From Burkholderia sp. (GTDB lineage Bacteria > Pseudomonadota > Gammaproteobacteria > Burkholderiales > Burkholderiaceae), in the NCBI GenBank assembly GCA_030151225.1, contig JASLEG010000014.1:1-31399 (forward strand): a stretch of DNA of 31,399 bases. Reading direction: 5' to 3'. A program made the translations under genes and the position numbers. This document shows positions 22,554 to 30,793 of this stretch, piece by piece (the stretch's first letter is position 1; every line of letters begins with the position of its first letter). Below the pieces are notes generated by a model. The model had not been told where the DNA came from. It ran no database searches and saw only the letters and a program-made list of their open reading frames with translations.

Positions 22554-23417
22554 ATGAAGTTCATCGCAAAACTGGCCTGGTGCGGTGCCGTCGCCGCGCT
22601 GATGACGGCCGCCGCGCCTTCCTTCGCCGATACGAAGCCGACCATCAAGATCGGTTACGTGGAAGGCTGGGACGACAGCGTCGGCACGTCGAACGTGGCT
22701 GCGCAGATCATCGAGAAGAAGCTCGGCTACCCGGTGCAGCTGGTGCCGGTCGCCGCGGGCGTGATGTGGCAGGGCGTGGCGCGCGGCGATCTGGACGCGA
22801 CGCTGTCGGCCTGGCTGCCGGTGACGCACGGCGCGTACTGGGATCAGTTCAAGACCAAGGTCGTCGACCTCGGCGTGAACTACCCGGGCGCCAAGATCGG
22901 CCTGATCGTGCCGAGCTACGTGAAGCCGAAGAGCATCGCCGATCTCGAGGCCGACAAGGCCGACTTCGGTGGCCGCATCGTCGGTATCGATGCCGGCGCC
23001 GGCGTGATGCGCAAGACCGACGACGCGATCAAGGCCTACGGCCTGTCGTACAACCTGATGGCGAGCTCGGGCAGCGCGATGACGGCCGAACTGGCCCGCG
23101 CCGAAAACGCGAAGAAGCCGATCATCGTGACGGGCTGGGTGCCGCACTGGATGTTCGCGAAGTGGGATCTGCGCTTCCTGGACGATCCGAAGAAGGTGTT
23201 CGGCGAAGCCGAGCACGTGGACAGCGTGGCGAATCCGGGCCTGGAAACCAAGGCCAAGCCGGTCACGGTGTTCCTGAAGAAGTTCCAGTGGAAGCCGGGC
23301 GAGCTGGATTCGGTGATGCTGGCGATCCAGGGCGGCGCGAAGCCGGATGCGGCAGCGGCCGACTGGATCTCGAAGCACGGCGACCGCGTCAGCAGCTGGA
23401 CGGCCGGCGCGCAGTAA
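22554..23417 (+). CDS. Periplasmic substrate-binding protein for choline/betaine/carnitine (CaiX/ProX type)
   Basis: This 287-residue OpuAC-type solute-binding protein captures quaternary amines for an ABC importer. The signal peptide has two early lysines, a hydrophobic core and an SFA cleavage site, so the mature protein starts near Asp26. Trp-containing segments YVEGWDDS, SAWLPVTHG and TGWVPHWMF provide the aromatic cage usual for trimethylammonium ligands. The ATG at 22554 has AAGGAG 7 nt before it. No permease or ATPase is adjacent, so it resembles the orphan binding proteins (CaiX, BetX) that share the CbcWV core in Pseudomonas. Which ligand it prefers cannot be read here. A strong terminator follows, isolating it from the permease. 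Confidence 0.9.
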   Translation: MKFIAKLAWCGAVAALMTAAAPSFADTKPTIKIGYVEGWDDSVGTSNVAAQIIEKKLGYPVQLVPVAAGVMWQGVARGDLDATLSAWLPVTHGAYWDQFKTKVVDLGVNYPGAKIGLIVPSYVKPKSIADLEADKADFGGRIVGIDAGAGVMRKTDDAIKAYGLSYNLMASSGSAMTAELARAENAKKPIIVTGWVPHWMFAKWDLRFLDDPKKVFGEAEHVDSVANPGLETKAKPVTVFLKKFQWKPGELDSVMLAIQGGAKPDAAAADWISKHGDRVSSWTAGAQ

Positions 23418-23483
23418 GCGCCGTGCGATCGAGCGCGTGACTACGGCGAATACGCGCATCTGATCAAGACTGCGAAGTATCGA

Positions 23484-23521
23484 GGCCCGTCCGATCCTGG
23501 ATCGGACGGGCCTTGTTTTTT
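23484..23521 (+). terminator. Strong intrinsic terminator after the binding-protein gene
   Basis: A 14-nt arm (23484-23497) is fully complementary to 23499-23512, with a small loop formed by opening the innermost pairs, and is followed by TTGTTTTTT. This is a textbook Rho-independent terminator closing the betaine block. Confidence 0.9.
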
Positions 23522-23604
23522 GCGAAAACCGCTTGTTTTCAGGGGTTTGGTGAAAGTTTTGTTACACTGTGCCGCTTCCGCGGGTTCTCACTGGGAGGTT
23601 CTGG

Positions 23605-25257
23605 ATGAGTGAATCAAGGCTGCGCGCGCGCAGCGCCAGCGAGGTCGAATCGACCATTCCACACGAAGAGAAAGGCCAGTCGCTGCATCGAGGCCTCAGC
23701 TGGAAGGACGCATTCTGGGTCACCAGCGGCGTGCCGGCCGGCGTGCTGTTCACGATCGGCGGCGTGTGCGCCACGATCGGTCAACCGGCCTGGGCCGTGT
23801 GGATCGGCGCCATCACGATGGGTCTGATCCAGAGCGCGACTTATGCGGAAATATCGGGGCTATTTCCACATAAATCGGGCGGCGCGTCGGTGTACGGCGC
23901 GATCGGCTGGGTTCGCTACAGCAAGATGATTGCCCCGGTGTCGGTGTGGTGCAACTGGCTTGCATGGTCGCCGATGCTCGCGCTCGGCTGCGGCCTCGCG
24001 GCCAGCTACGCGCTCACCTCGCTGTTTCCGGCCGATGCCGCGATCCAGCACTGGCAGCTCACGCTGGCCGATCTCGGCTTCATCAAGCCCGGGCTCACGC
24101 TGCGCATCAACGCCACCTTCGTGATCGCCACGATCCTGCTGCTGATCACGTTCCGCCTGCAGCACAGCGGCGCGTCGAAGGCCGCGAAGACCCAGCGCAT
24201 CCTCGGCATTGCCTCGCTCACACCGCTGCTGATCGTCGGCATCGTGCCCTTCGTGACCGGCGACGTACCGATGTCGCATCTGTTGCCGCTGCTGCCGCTC
24301 GGCCACGACGCGCAGGGCAATCTCACGGCCGCCAGCTTCGGCAGCTGGAACGGGCAGGGCCTGGTGATGGCGCTCGGCGCGATGTTCATGGCGGGCTGGG
24401 CCTCGTACGGCTTTGAAACGGCCGTGTGCTATACGCGCGAATTCCGCGATCCGGCGCGCGACACCGCCAAGGCGATCTTCTGGTCCGGCGCGCTGTGCCT
24501 GATCGTCATGACGCTCGTGCCGATGGCGTTCCAGGGCGCGCTCGGCACCGCCGCCATGCTCGACCCGAAGATCGGCGACGGCACCGGCGTGGCCGCCGCG
24601 ATGGCCCACATGGTGGGCGGCGGCGTCTGGGTGGCCAACGCGATCGTGGTGATGCTGATGCTGTCGATCCTGCTGATCGTGATGACCTCGATGATGGGTT
24701 CGTCGCGCACGCTGTATCAGGCCTCGGTGGACGGCTGGCTGCCGCGCTACCTCTCGCACGTGAACGAGCATGGCGCGCCCACGCGCGCGATGTGGACCGA
24801 CCTCGGCTTCAACCTCGTACTCCTGATGATGTCGGATTACATGACGGTGCTGTCGATCTCGAACGTCTGCTACATGATCTTCGTGTTCCTGAACCTGCAG
24901 TCGGGCTGGATCCACCGCATGGATCGCGGCGACTGGAAGCGTCCGTTCCGCTGCCCTGCCTGGCTGCTCGCGGCCGGCGGGATCTGCGGCTATCTGAATC
25001 TCGTGTACGTGGGCGCGGGCGCGAACCTGCAGGGCGAGGGCACGCTGCGCAACGGCCTGATCGCGATGCTGCTGATCGTGCCGGTGTTCATCTATCGCCA
25101 CTACTGGCAGGATCGCGGGCGCTTCCCGAAGCAGATGCAGCGCGACATGGAACTGGCGGTGCCGCGCCGGCACGGGTTGGTCGAGGCGCTGCCCTATGCG
25201 GCACTGATCGCGGCGGCGCTGACGGTGGCGATTTCGTATCACCTCGCCTGGCGCTGA
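23605..25257 (+). CDS. APC-superfamily amino acid/polyamine-type permease
   Basis: A 550-residue inner-membrane transporter with about twelve hydrophobic segments. A hydrophilic N-terminus of about 35 residues is followed by WVTSGVPAGVLFTIGGV, which matches the first helix of APC carriers, and YAEISGLFPHKSGGASVYGAIG corresponds to the conserved helix 2-3 region. The internal part has FETAVCYTREFRDPARDTAKAIFWSG and SSRTLYQASVDGWLPRYLSHV, both usual in this family. The ATG at 23605 is chosen for GGGAGG 6 nt upstream. The substrate is unknown (amino acid, ethanolamine or amine are possible). It stands alone between two terminators, with a TACACT (23563-23568) as a possible -10 but no good -35. 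No GbdR-type site is seen before it. Confidence 0.87.
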   Translation: MSESRLRARSASEVESTIPHEEKGQSLHRGLSWKDAFWVTSGVPAGVLFTIGGVCATIGQPAWAVWIGAITMGLIQSATYAEISGLFPHKSGGASVYGAIGWVRYSKMIAPVSVWCNWLAWSPMLALGCGLAASYALTSLFPADAAIQHWQLTLADLGFIKPGLTLRINATFVIATILLLITFRLQHSGASKAAKTQRILGIASLTPLLIVGIVPFVTGDVPMSHLLPLLPLGHDAQGNLTAASFGSWNGQGLVMALGAMFMAGWASYGFETAVCYTREFRDPARDTAKAIFWSGALCLIVMTLVPMAFQGALGTAAMLDPKIGDGTGVAAAMAHMVGGGVWVANAIVVMLMLSILLIVMTSMMGSSRTLYQASVDGWLPRYLSHVNEHGAPTRAMWTDLGFNLVLLMMSDYMTVLSISNVCYMIFVFLNLQSGWIHRMDRGDWKRPFRCPAWLLAAGGICGYLNLVYVGAGANLQGEGTLRNGLIAMLLIVPVFIYRHYWQDRGRFPKQMQRDMELAVPRRHGLVEALPYAALIAAALTVAISYHLAWR

Positions 25258-25286
25258 GGCCGCGCTTCATTCACGACGCACGATGC

Positions 25287-25316
25287 ACGGGGCCGTTTCG
25301 ACGGCCCCGTTCTTTC
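25287..25316 (+). terminator. Intrinsic terminator after the APC permease
   Basis: A perfect 10-bp stem (25287-25296 with 25301-25310) closed by TTCG and followed by TCTTTC lies 30 bp after the permease stop. It separates the permease from the convergent hydrolase gene. Confidence 0.85.
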
Positions 25317-25344
25317 ATGTGTGCGAGGAGCCGATGCCGCGCCC

Positions 25345-25875
25345 TCAGGCCAGCGCGGTAGCGGCCGGCGCGAGCGTCACGCGCGTCTGCAGCGCGTTCA
25401 CCGCGAACTGGTGGATCGCCTCGCTGACGGTGGTGCAGCACTCGGGCAGTACCGTCACCGTGTAGCGCTCGGCGGCCTTCGCGATCGCCGTGTGGGTCAC
25501 GCAGTTCTGCGTCATCATCCCCGCGATCAGCAGGTGGCGTGCGCCGAGCCCTTGCAGCGTCGCATCGAGCGATGTTTCCCAGAAGCCGTCGGCGAAGGCC
25601 TTCTCGACGATCGGCGCGTCGGGCGCCGCGGCCAGGATGCGCGGATGGATCGCCACGCCGTGCGTGTGCTCGGCGAACAGGCCGCCGGCCTTCGCGCGCT
25701 CGCCGCGCACGACGTGCTGCACGAGTACCACCGGGATCGATTGCGCGTGTGCCTGCGCGATGGCAGTCTCGATCCGATCGAGGGTGGCGTCGGCATGCCA
25801 GAGCGGAAATGCGCCGTCGGTGAAGTAGTCGTTCTGCACGTCGATCACGATGAGGACGCGGGTGTCGTGGGTCAT
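25345..25875 (-). CDS. Isochorismatase-family cysteine hydrolase
   Basis: A cytoplasmic amidohydrolase-like enzyme of 176 residues. The catalytic triad of the family is visible: Asp12 in VIDVQNDYF, Lys92 in VEKAF and Cys125 in GMMTQNCVTHTA, the last preceded by the typical cis-peptide region. Such enzymes hydrolyse nicotinamide, N-carbamoyl compounds, isochorismate and others, so the substrate is open. The ATG at 25875 fits the family N-terminus although no clear ribosome site precedes it. It is divergent from a GATase1/AraC regulator across 128 bp, a common pairing that suggests the regulator controls it. Confidence 0.86.
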   Translation of the reverse strand: MTHDTRVLIVIDVQNDYFTDGAFPLWHADATLDRIETAIAQAHAQSIPVVLVQHVVRGERAKAGGLFAEHTHGVAIHPRILAAAPDAPIVEKAFADGFWETSLDATLQGLGARHLLIAGMMTQNCVTHTAIAKAAERYTVTVLPECCTTVSEAIHQFAVNALQTRVTLAPAATALA

Positions 25876-26003
25876 GAGGGGGCCGGTAAGCAGGTGGTGG
25901 AAAGGCCTCCATCATCGGGCGCGGGCGCGCCGGCCACGAGTGGCCCGAATGCCGGCTTGCGATACTATCGGGCCAATTCCCTGTCTCCCGCCCCGGAGCG
26001 CCC

Positions 26004-26999
26004 ATGTCCCGGCCCGTGTTCGTCATCGTCGCGTTCGACCGAATCAGCCCGTTCCACCTCTCGGTGCCGTGCATCGCGCTCGGCGATCCGGGCCCCGGCG
26101 AACCCGCCCACACGCTGAAGGTGTGCGCGGCCGAGCCGGGCCCGCTGCGCACCACGGCCGGCTTCGAGCTGCTGACGCATCACGGCATCGCCGCGCTGCG
26201 CACCGCGGACACCATCATCGTGCCGAGCTGGCGCGATCCGGCCGAGCGGCCGCCCGAGGCGCTGCTGCGCGCGCTGCGGGCGGCGCACCGGCGCGGCGCG
26301 CAACTGGTGGGGCTGTGTCTGGGTGCCTACGTGCTGGCCGAGGCCGGCCTGCTGGACGGCCGCCGGGCCACCACGCACTGGGCCTGCGCGGCCGATTTCG
26401 CGGCGCGCTACCCGGCGGTGTCGCTGCAGCCCGACGTGCTCTACGTGGAGGACGGCACGCTGCTGACCTCGGCCGGCTCGGCGGCCGGCATCGACTGCTG
26501 CCTGCACATGCTGCGCCAGCGCTATGGCAACGAGCTGGCCAACCGCGTGGCGCGGCGGCTGGTGGTGTCGCCGCACCGGCAGGGCGGCCAGGCGCAGTTC
26601 ATCGAGCTGCCGATGCCGGCCACGCCCAGGGATTCGACGCTGGCGGCGCTGCTCGACTGGCTGCGCGAGCATCCGGGCGAGACGCACACGCTCGACACGG
26701 TGGCCGAGCGCGCGCACATGAGCCGGCGCAGCTTCACGCGGCATTTCCGCCAGCTGACCGGCACCACGCTCAATGCCTGGCTCGTGCGCGAGCGGCTGGC
26801 GCGGGCGCAGCGGCTGCTGGAAAGCACCCACTGCCCGGTGGAGCGCGTGGCGGAGCTGGCCGGCTTCGGCACGGCGGTGTCGATGCGCCAGCATTTCGGC
26901 CGCGCGTTCGGCGTGTCGCCGGCCGCGTGGCGGGCCACCTTTCAGGCCGAGGCCTTCTCGCTGTCGAACGACCTCCGCGCGGCCTTCACCTCGGCGTGA
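26004..26999 (+). CDS. GATase1-like/AraC-family (GlxA/FtrA-type) transcriptional regulator
   Basis: A 331-residue regulator of the same architecture as the GbdR-type protein but clearly a different branch. It has a DJ-1/PfpI-like domain (about 1-190) with Cys105 in GLCLGAYVLAEAGLL. An AraC domain (about 215-320) follows, with HTH elements in LDTVAERAHMSRRSFTRHF and VERVAELAGFGTAVSMRQHF. GGAG lies 6 nt before the ATG. CGATA-C-TATCG at 25960-25970 is a perfect small palindrome overlapping a possible -10 (TACTAT) and could be an operator between this gene and the divergent hydrolase. The 3' end overlaps the convergent hxlR-type gene by 58 bp. Confidence 0.88.
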   Translation: MSRPVFVIVAFDRISPFHLSVPCIALGDPGPGEPAHTLKVCAAEPGPLRTTAGFELLTHHGIAALRTADTIIVPSWRDPAERPPEALLRALRAAHRRGAQLVGLCLGAYVLAEAGLLDGRRATTHWACAADFAARYPAVSLQPDVLYVEDGTLLTSAGSAAGIDCCLHMLRQRYGNELANRVARRLVVSPHRQGGQAQFIELPMPATPRDSTLAALLDWLREHPGETHTLDTVAERAHMSRRSFTRHFRQLTGTTLNAWLVRERLARAQRLLESTHCPVERVAELAGFGTAVSMRQHFGRAFGVSPAAWRATFQAEAFSLSNDLRAAFTSA

Positions 27000-27361
27000 T
27001 TCTGGTCGGCCCAGGTCACCAGCACGTTCAGCGCCTCGAACATCGAGCGGCCGAGCTCGGTCAGGCTGTATTCCACGCCCGGCGGCTTGGTGGGAAACAC
27101 CTCGCGGTGCACGTAGCCATCGCGCTGCAGTTCGTGCAGGGTCTGGGTGAGCATGCGCTGCGAGATGTCGGGCACCAGCCGGCGCAGCTCGCCGAAGCGG
27201 TGCGGCTGCTCGGCCAGCGCCATCATCAACAGCGAGGTCCAGCGCCCGCTGATGCCCTCCAGCACCTCGCGGATCGGGCAGTTCGAGAAGTTGCCGTAAT
27301 TGGCCCGCGCCTCGTCGAGTCGGGTCTTCAGCGAGCGGGGCGCCGTCTTGGTGGTTCCCAT
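26942..27361 (-). CDS. HxlR-family (winged-helix) transcriptional regulator
   Basis: A 139-residue DNA-binding protein. The ATG at 27361 is preferred over an upstream start because it gives the usual HxlR length and has GGAG upstream on this strand. The conserved core is NCPIREVLEGISGRWTSLLMMAL (from residue 27, Cys28), then RFGELRRLVPDISQRMLTQTLHELQRDGYVHREV and PPGVEYSLTELGRSM. A single N-terminal Cys at this site acts as a redox or quinone sensor in relatives such as YodB and QorR. It is divergent from a QorB-like oxidoreductase, the usual target of such regulators. The last 58 bp overlap the 3' end of the upstream AraC-type gene on the other strand. Confidence 0.88.
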   Translation of the reverse strand: MGTTKTAPRSLKTRLDEARANYGNFSNCPIREVLEGISGRWTSLLMMALAEQPHRFGELRRLVPDISQRMLTQTLHELQRDGYVHREVFPTKPPGVEYSLTELGRSMFEALNVLVTWADQNHAEVKAARRSFDSEKASA

Positions 27362-27365
27362 TTGG

Positions 27366-27432
27366 TAACTATCTCCAGAAAAACTGCCTTCTTTACGAAT
27401 CCAGGCCAAGGCCCGATTATCGTGTAACTCTC
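27366..27432. promoter_or_regulatory. Repeated TAACT-word sites in the hxlR/qorB divergent region
   Basis: The 103-bp gap holds TAACTATCT at 27366-27374, just upstream of the hxlR-type start, and TAACTCTC at 27425-27432, just before the oxidoreductase gene. The second copy runs into an inverted repeat CTCTC-AAAAA-GAGAG (27428-27442). A possible promoter for the + gene is TTTACG (27392-27397) with ATTATC (27416-27421), spacer 18. Two similar words at the two gene ends suit an autoregulated divergent operator. HxlR binding is inference. Confidence 0.35.
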
Positions 27433-27464
27433 AAAAAGAGAGCAACACTCCGAATGAGGTCAGC

Positions 27465-28349
27465 ATGAGCAACACGATTTTCGTCACCGGCGCGTCCGGT
27501 CAGCTGGGCCGTCTCGTCATCGATCACCTGCTGGCGCGCGGCGTGCCGGCCGCCCGCATCGTGGCCGGCTCGCGCAGCCCCGACAAGCTCGGCGAACTGG
27601 CCGCGAAGGGCATCGCCACGCGCCGCGCCGATTTCGACGATCCGGCCAGCCTGCGCGCCGCGTTCGACGGCGCGCACACGGTGCTGATCGTCTCGACCGA
27701 TGCGCTCGACGACGCCGGCACCCGCCAGAAGCAGCACCGCAACGCCGTGGAGGCGGCCGCTGCCGCCGGCGCGGCCCGCATCGCCTACACCTCGCTGCCG
27801 AATCCGGCCTGCTCGCTGCTGAGCTTCGCGCCCGATCATCGGGAGACCGAACGGGCGATCGTGGCCACCGGCCTGCCGTATCTGTTCTTCCGCAACGGCT
27901 GGTATCACGAGAACCTGCTGCGCTCGCTGCCGCATGCGCTGCAGGCCGGCCAGTGGTACTCGGCGGCGAAGGGTGCGAAAACCTCCTATGTGAGCCGCAG
28001 CGAGATCGCCGAGGCGATCGCGGCCGCGCTGATCCTGCCCGAAGCCGGCAGCCGGATCTACACGCTGACCGGCGCCGAGGCGCTCTCCAACGAGGCGATC
28101 GCCGCGCTGGCGAGCCGCGCCACCGGCAAGCCGCTCGCCGTGGTGCACGTCAGCGACGAGCAACTGCTCGCGGGCCTGACCGGCGCCGGCATTCCGCCCG
28201 CGTTCCTGCCGGTGCTGATGTCGATCGAGAAGGAGCTGCGCGCCGGCAACCTGTCGATCGTGACCGATCACGTGGAAACGCTGATCGGCCGCGAGCCGAA
28301 GTCGCTGGCCGCGTATTTCGAGGAAGCGAAGGCCGGCTACGCGGGCTGA
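27465..28349 (+). CDS. NmrA-like NAD(P)-binding oxidoreductase, QorB/YtfG type
   Basis: An atypical short-chain dehydrogenase of 294 residues. The Rossmann glycine motif is TGASGQLG (8-15), followed by AGSRSPDKLGELAAKG, which reads the 2'-phosphate of NADPH. Further family features are RIAYTSLPNP, the segment HRETERAIVATGLPYLFFRNGWYHEN and the C-terminal EAKAGYAG. The closest recognised relative is E. coli QorB, an NADPH-quinone oxidoreductase. It is divergent from an HxlR regulator, which supports induction by quinones or electrophiles. Ribosome-site-like GAGG precedes the ATG at 27465. Confidence 0.87.
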   Translation: MSNTIFVTGASGQLGRLVIDHLLARGVPAARIVAGSRSPDKLGELAAKGIATRRADFDDPASLRAAFDGAHTVLIVSTDALDDAGTRQKQHRNAVEAAAAAGAARIAYTSLPNPACSLLSFAPDHRETERAIVATGLPYLFFRNGWYHENLLRSLPHALQAGQWYSAAKGAKTSYVSRSEIAEAIAAALILPEAGSRIYTLTGAEALSNEAIAALASRATGKPLAVVHVSDEQLLAGLTGAGIPPAFLPVLMSIEKELRAGNLSIVTDHVETLIGREPKSLAAYFEEAKAGYAG

Positions 28350-28431
28350 TCGGGCGCGGCGCTCCCGGGGAGGGCGGCCGTGGCGTTAGAATGAGGCCCT
28401 TTCTTGACGCCGCCTTTCCTGGGAGAGACAC

Positions 28432-28746
28432 ATGTCCTGGTTCATCTACGAAGTACCCGAGTATCACGAAGACGGCGCGCGCATCGAACCCTTCGCCGAT
28501 CTGCGCAATCGCGTGATGAAGCTGAGCGGCCAGGCGATGGTCGACGAGCTCGACAGCGTGCGCAACAACGCCGCCGCCACGGTGGACACGCCGGCGCACG
28601 CGCTGGCCGATGCCGACAACCCGCACGTGTTCCCGATTCCCTATGCCGATTCGATGATCCTGGTCGGCTTCATCTTCGATCTGAAGCGCGAGGGGCAGCA
28701 GCTCGTGGTGTCGCCGGTCGAGATGCCCTGGCTGAAGGACGCGTAA
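28432..28746 (+). CDS. Small protein of unknown function (104 residues)
   Basis: I do not recognise the family. The frame has GGGAGAG 6 nt before the ATG, Burkholderia-like codon use, and a -10-like TAGAAT at 28388-28393 in the short gap after the QorB-type gene, so it is very likely real. The protein is soluble, acidic in the first half (YEVPEYHEDGARIEPFADLRNR) with a helix around RNRVMKLSGQAMVDELDSVRNNAA, and ends with two strands (MILVGFIFDLKREGQQLVVSPVEMPWL). No signal peptide, cysteine or catalytic motif is seen. It is convergent with purU. Confidence 0.75.
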   Translation: MSWFIYEVPEYHEDGARIEPFADLRNRVMKLSGQAMVDELDSVRNNAAATVDTPAHALADADNPHVFPIPYADSMILVGFIFDLKREGQQLVVSPVEMPWLKDA

Positions 28747-28790
28747 GCGCCCGGAGACCAGGAGAAGACGTCGAGGGCGGTATCGCCGCT

Positions 28791-29663
28791 TCAGAACACC
28801 ACGGTGCGGTCGCCGTTCAGGAATACGCGCCGCTCGATGAAGGCCTTCACGGCCCGCGCCAGCGTGATGCATTCGGTATCGCGCCCCACCGTCAGCAGCT
28901 GTTCGGGGCGGTAGGAATGGTCCACGCGCTCCACCACCTGCTCGATGATCGGGCCTTCGTCGAGATCGTCGGTCACGAAGTGGGCGGTCGCGCCGATCAG
29001 CTTCACGCCGCGCGTGTGCGCCTGGTGATAGGGCTTCGCGCCCTTGAAGCCGGGCAGGAACGAATGGTGGATGTTGATCGCGCGATTCGCCAGGCGCGCG
29101 CTGGTTTCCGGCGACAGCACCTGCATGTAGCGCGCGAGGATCACCAGCTCGGCGCCGCTCGCCTCGAACAGGTCGAGCCACTGCGCTTCCTGCCGCGCCT
29201 TCGTGTCGGGCGTGATCGGGAAATGGTGGAACGGCAGGCCGTGCTGCTCGGCCATCGGCGCGAAGTCGGGGTGGTTCGACACGATCCCCACGATGTCCAT
29301 CTTCAGCTCGCCCATGCGCCAGCGGAACAGCAGGTCGGCCAGGCAGTGCTCGAGCTTCGACACCAGGATCAGCACCTTCGGGCGCGCGTCGGCGTCGTGG
29401 ATCGACCACTGCATGTCGAAGCGCTCGGCGATCGGCGCGAATTCGCCGCGCAGCGCGGCGAGGTCGGGCACGTCGCTGGCCTCGGAGGCATGGAACACGC
29501 AGCGCACGAAGAAGCGGCCGCTCAGATCGTCGTCGAACACGGTCAGTTCGTCGACGTAACAGCGATGACGGTCGAGCACGCCCACCACGGCGGCCACCTG
29601 GCCGGCCGCGCTCGGGCACGACAGCGTCAGCAGGAATCGGGAATTGCGTTCGGAGCCGGACAT
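28791..29663 (-). CDS. purU: Formyltetrahydrofolate deformylase PurU
   Basis: PurU hydrolyses 10-formyl-tetrahydrofolate to formate and tetrahydrofolate. It has 290 residues: an N-terminal ACT domain (about 8-85, FLLTLSCPSAAGQVAAVVGVL) and a formyltransferase-fold domain with catalytic Asn197, His199 and Asp235 (INIHHSFLPGFKGAKPYHQA and DLDEGPII). GAGGAAA precedes the ATG. In Pseudomonas a purU copy also sits near the sarcosine/betaine genes, where folate-bound C1 units from methyl groups must be disposed of, so I read it as part of the one-carbon outlet here. It follows the LysR gene on the same strand, with a near-perfect palindrome in between. Confidence 0.92.
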   Translation of the reverse strand: MSGSERNSRFLLTLSCPSAAGQVAAVVGVLDRHRCYVDELTVFDDDLSGRFFVRCVFHASEASDVPDLAALRGEFAPIAERFDMQWSIHDADARPKVLILVSKLEHCLADLLFRWRMGELKMDIVGIVSNHPDFAPMAEQHGLPFHHFPITPDTKARQEAQWLDLFEASGAELVILARYMQVLSPETSARLANRAINIHHSFLPGFKGAKPYHQAHTRGVKLIGATAHFVTDDLDEGPIIEQVVERVDHSYRPEQLLTVGRDTECITLARAVKAFIERRVFLNGDRTVVF

Positions 29664-29734
29664 GCTTTCCTCGGATCGGCGGCGGCGCGGGGCGCCGCTC
29701 GCGGCCGCCTGATTGCGGCCAGGCTCCAGTAAAA

Positions 29735-29752
29735 CAGTCCGATATCGGGCTG
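29735..29752. promoter_or_regulatory. 18-bp near-perfect palindrome upstream of purU
   Basis: CAGTCCGATATCGGGCTG pairs end to end with one T-G mismatch and has the perfect core CCGATATCGG. It lies 72 bp upstream of the purU ATG, in the 148-bp gap after the LysR gene. The size and symmetry suit a dimeric repressor operator. The regulator is unknown, and no T-run follows in either direction, so a terminator is unlikely. Confidence 0.4.
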
Positions 29753-29811
29753 GATAGAATCGAAACGTCGTGGCGCTGGTATCGAAACGCCAGCGCGCCG
29801 CGGCGGCCCGC

Positions 29812-30768
29812 TCAGCTTTCGGTGGCCAGCACCGCGCGCGCGTTCAGCGCCGATTCGCGGCAGTGCTCGAACAGCCAGCGCCGGAAGCGCGCCACGGTGG
29901 GCGCCTCGGGCCGGGTGGGCGGGCGCACGAGGTAGTAGCCGCGCGAGGTCACCACCGGCGCGTCCACGCAGCGCACCAGCTGCCCGCCCGCCACCAGTTC
30001 GTCCACCAGCGGCGACCAGCCCAGCGCCACGCCCTGGTTCATCAGGGCCGCGTGCACCACCAGCGCATAACTGTTGAAGGTGAGCCCGTGCGGATCGGGC
30101 GGCGCCGTGAGCCCGTGCGCGCCGAACCAGCCCTGCCAGGCCAGCCAGCGCTCGGGCCGGGTGGGCTGCACGTGCAGCAGCGGCAGGCGCAGCAGGTCGG
30201 CCGGCTCGGCGATGCCCGGGTTGCGCGCGAGAAAGGCCGGCGAGCACACCGGCGCGACCGATTCCTCGAACAGCCGCGTGGAGGTGCACGACGGCCAGTC
30301 GCCGTCGCCGAACAGGATCGCCACGTCGGCGTGGTCGCGCTGCAGATCGGCGTGCTGGGCCGTCACCACGCGCACGTCCACGTCGGGCAGTTCCTCCTTC
30401 AGCTTGGCCAGGCGCGGCATCAGCCAGTAGGTGGCGAAACCCACGTCGGTGGCCAGCGTGATCGCACCGCGCGCACGGCGCTCGCGGATGTCGGCGGTGG
30501 CGCAGCGCAGCGTGTCCAGGCTCTGGCGCACCGCCTCGAACAGCCGCACGCCGTCCTCGGTCAGCGTCACGCCGCGATGGCCGCGCTCGAACAGCGGTGC
30601 GCCGAGCGCCTCCTCGAGCTGCACCACGCGCTGGCTCACGGCCGGCTGCGTGGAGCCGAGCTCGCGCGCGGCGGCCGTGAAGCTGGCGAGGCGCGCCGCG
30701 GATTCGAACGCGGAGAGCGCCTGCATCGGCGGCAAGCGGTCGACTCTTCCTGACTGCGCGTCTGGCAT
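29812..30768 (-). CDS. LysR-family regulator of choline-sulfate use
   Basis: A 318-residue LysR protein. The ATG at 30768 is preferred over the GTG at 30774 because AGAGG then lies at a usable distance. The winged HTH covers about 12-70 (ALSAFESAARLASFTAAARELGSTQPAVSQRVVQLEEALGAPLFERG). The effector domain starts near 90 and shows the GcvA-like pattern ITLATDVGFATYWLMPRLAKLKEELP and VAPVCSPAFLA. It is divergent from betC across 163 bp, the arrangement known for choline-sulfate-utilisation regulators, and its activation by choline-O-sulfate is inferred from that pairing. It may also read into purU. Confidence 0.85.
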   Translation of the reverse strand: MPDAQSGRVDRLPPMQALSAFESAARLASFTAAARELGSTQPAVSQRVVQLEEALGAPLFERGHRGVTLTEDGVRLFEAVRQSLDTLRCATADIRERRARGAITLATDVGFATYWLMPRLAKLKEELPDVDVRVVTAQHADLQRDHADVAILFGDGDWPSCTSTRLFEESVAPVCSPAFLARNPGIAEPADLLRLPLLHVQPTRPERWLAWQGWFGAHGLTAPPDPHGLTFNSYALVVHAALMNQGVALGWSPLVDELVAGGQLVRCVDAPVVTSRGYYLVRPPTRPEAPTVARFRRWLFEHCRESALNARAVLATES

Positions 30769-30793
30769 AAGCACCTCTGATGGCTCATAAGCA
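30766..30793. repeat. CATAAGCA direct repeat at the lysR start, divergent lysR/betC region
   Basis: CATAAGCA occurs at 30766-30773 (covering the LysR start codon) and again at 30786-30793, 20 bp apart. In a LysR/target divergent region such repeats can mark the autoregulatory site. The remaining gap to betC (30794-30931) has no gene. AT-rich words (TTCTAATTCAGTCAATT) lie close to the betC start. Confidence 0.35.

Noticed and set aside
23563..23568. TACACT as a -10 of the APC permease promoter
   Set aside because: No acceptable -35 at 16-18 bp upstream, so noted only in the permease entry.
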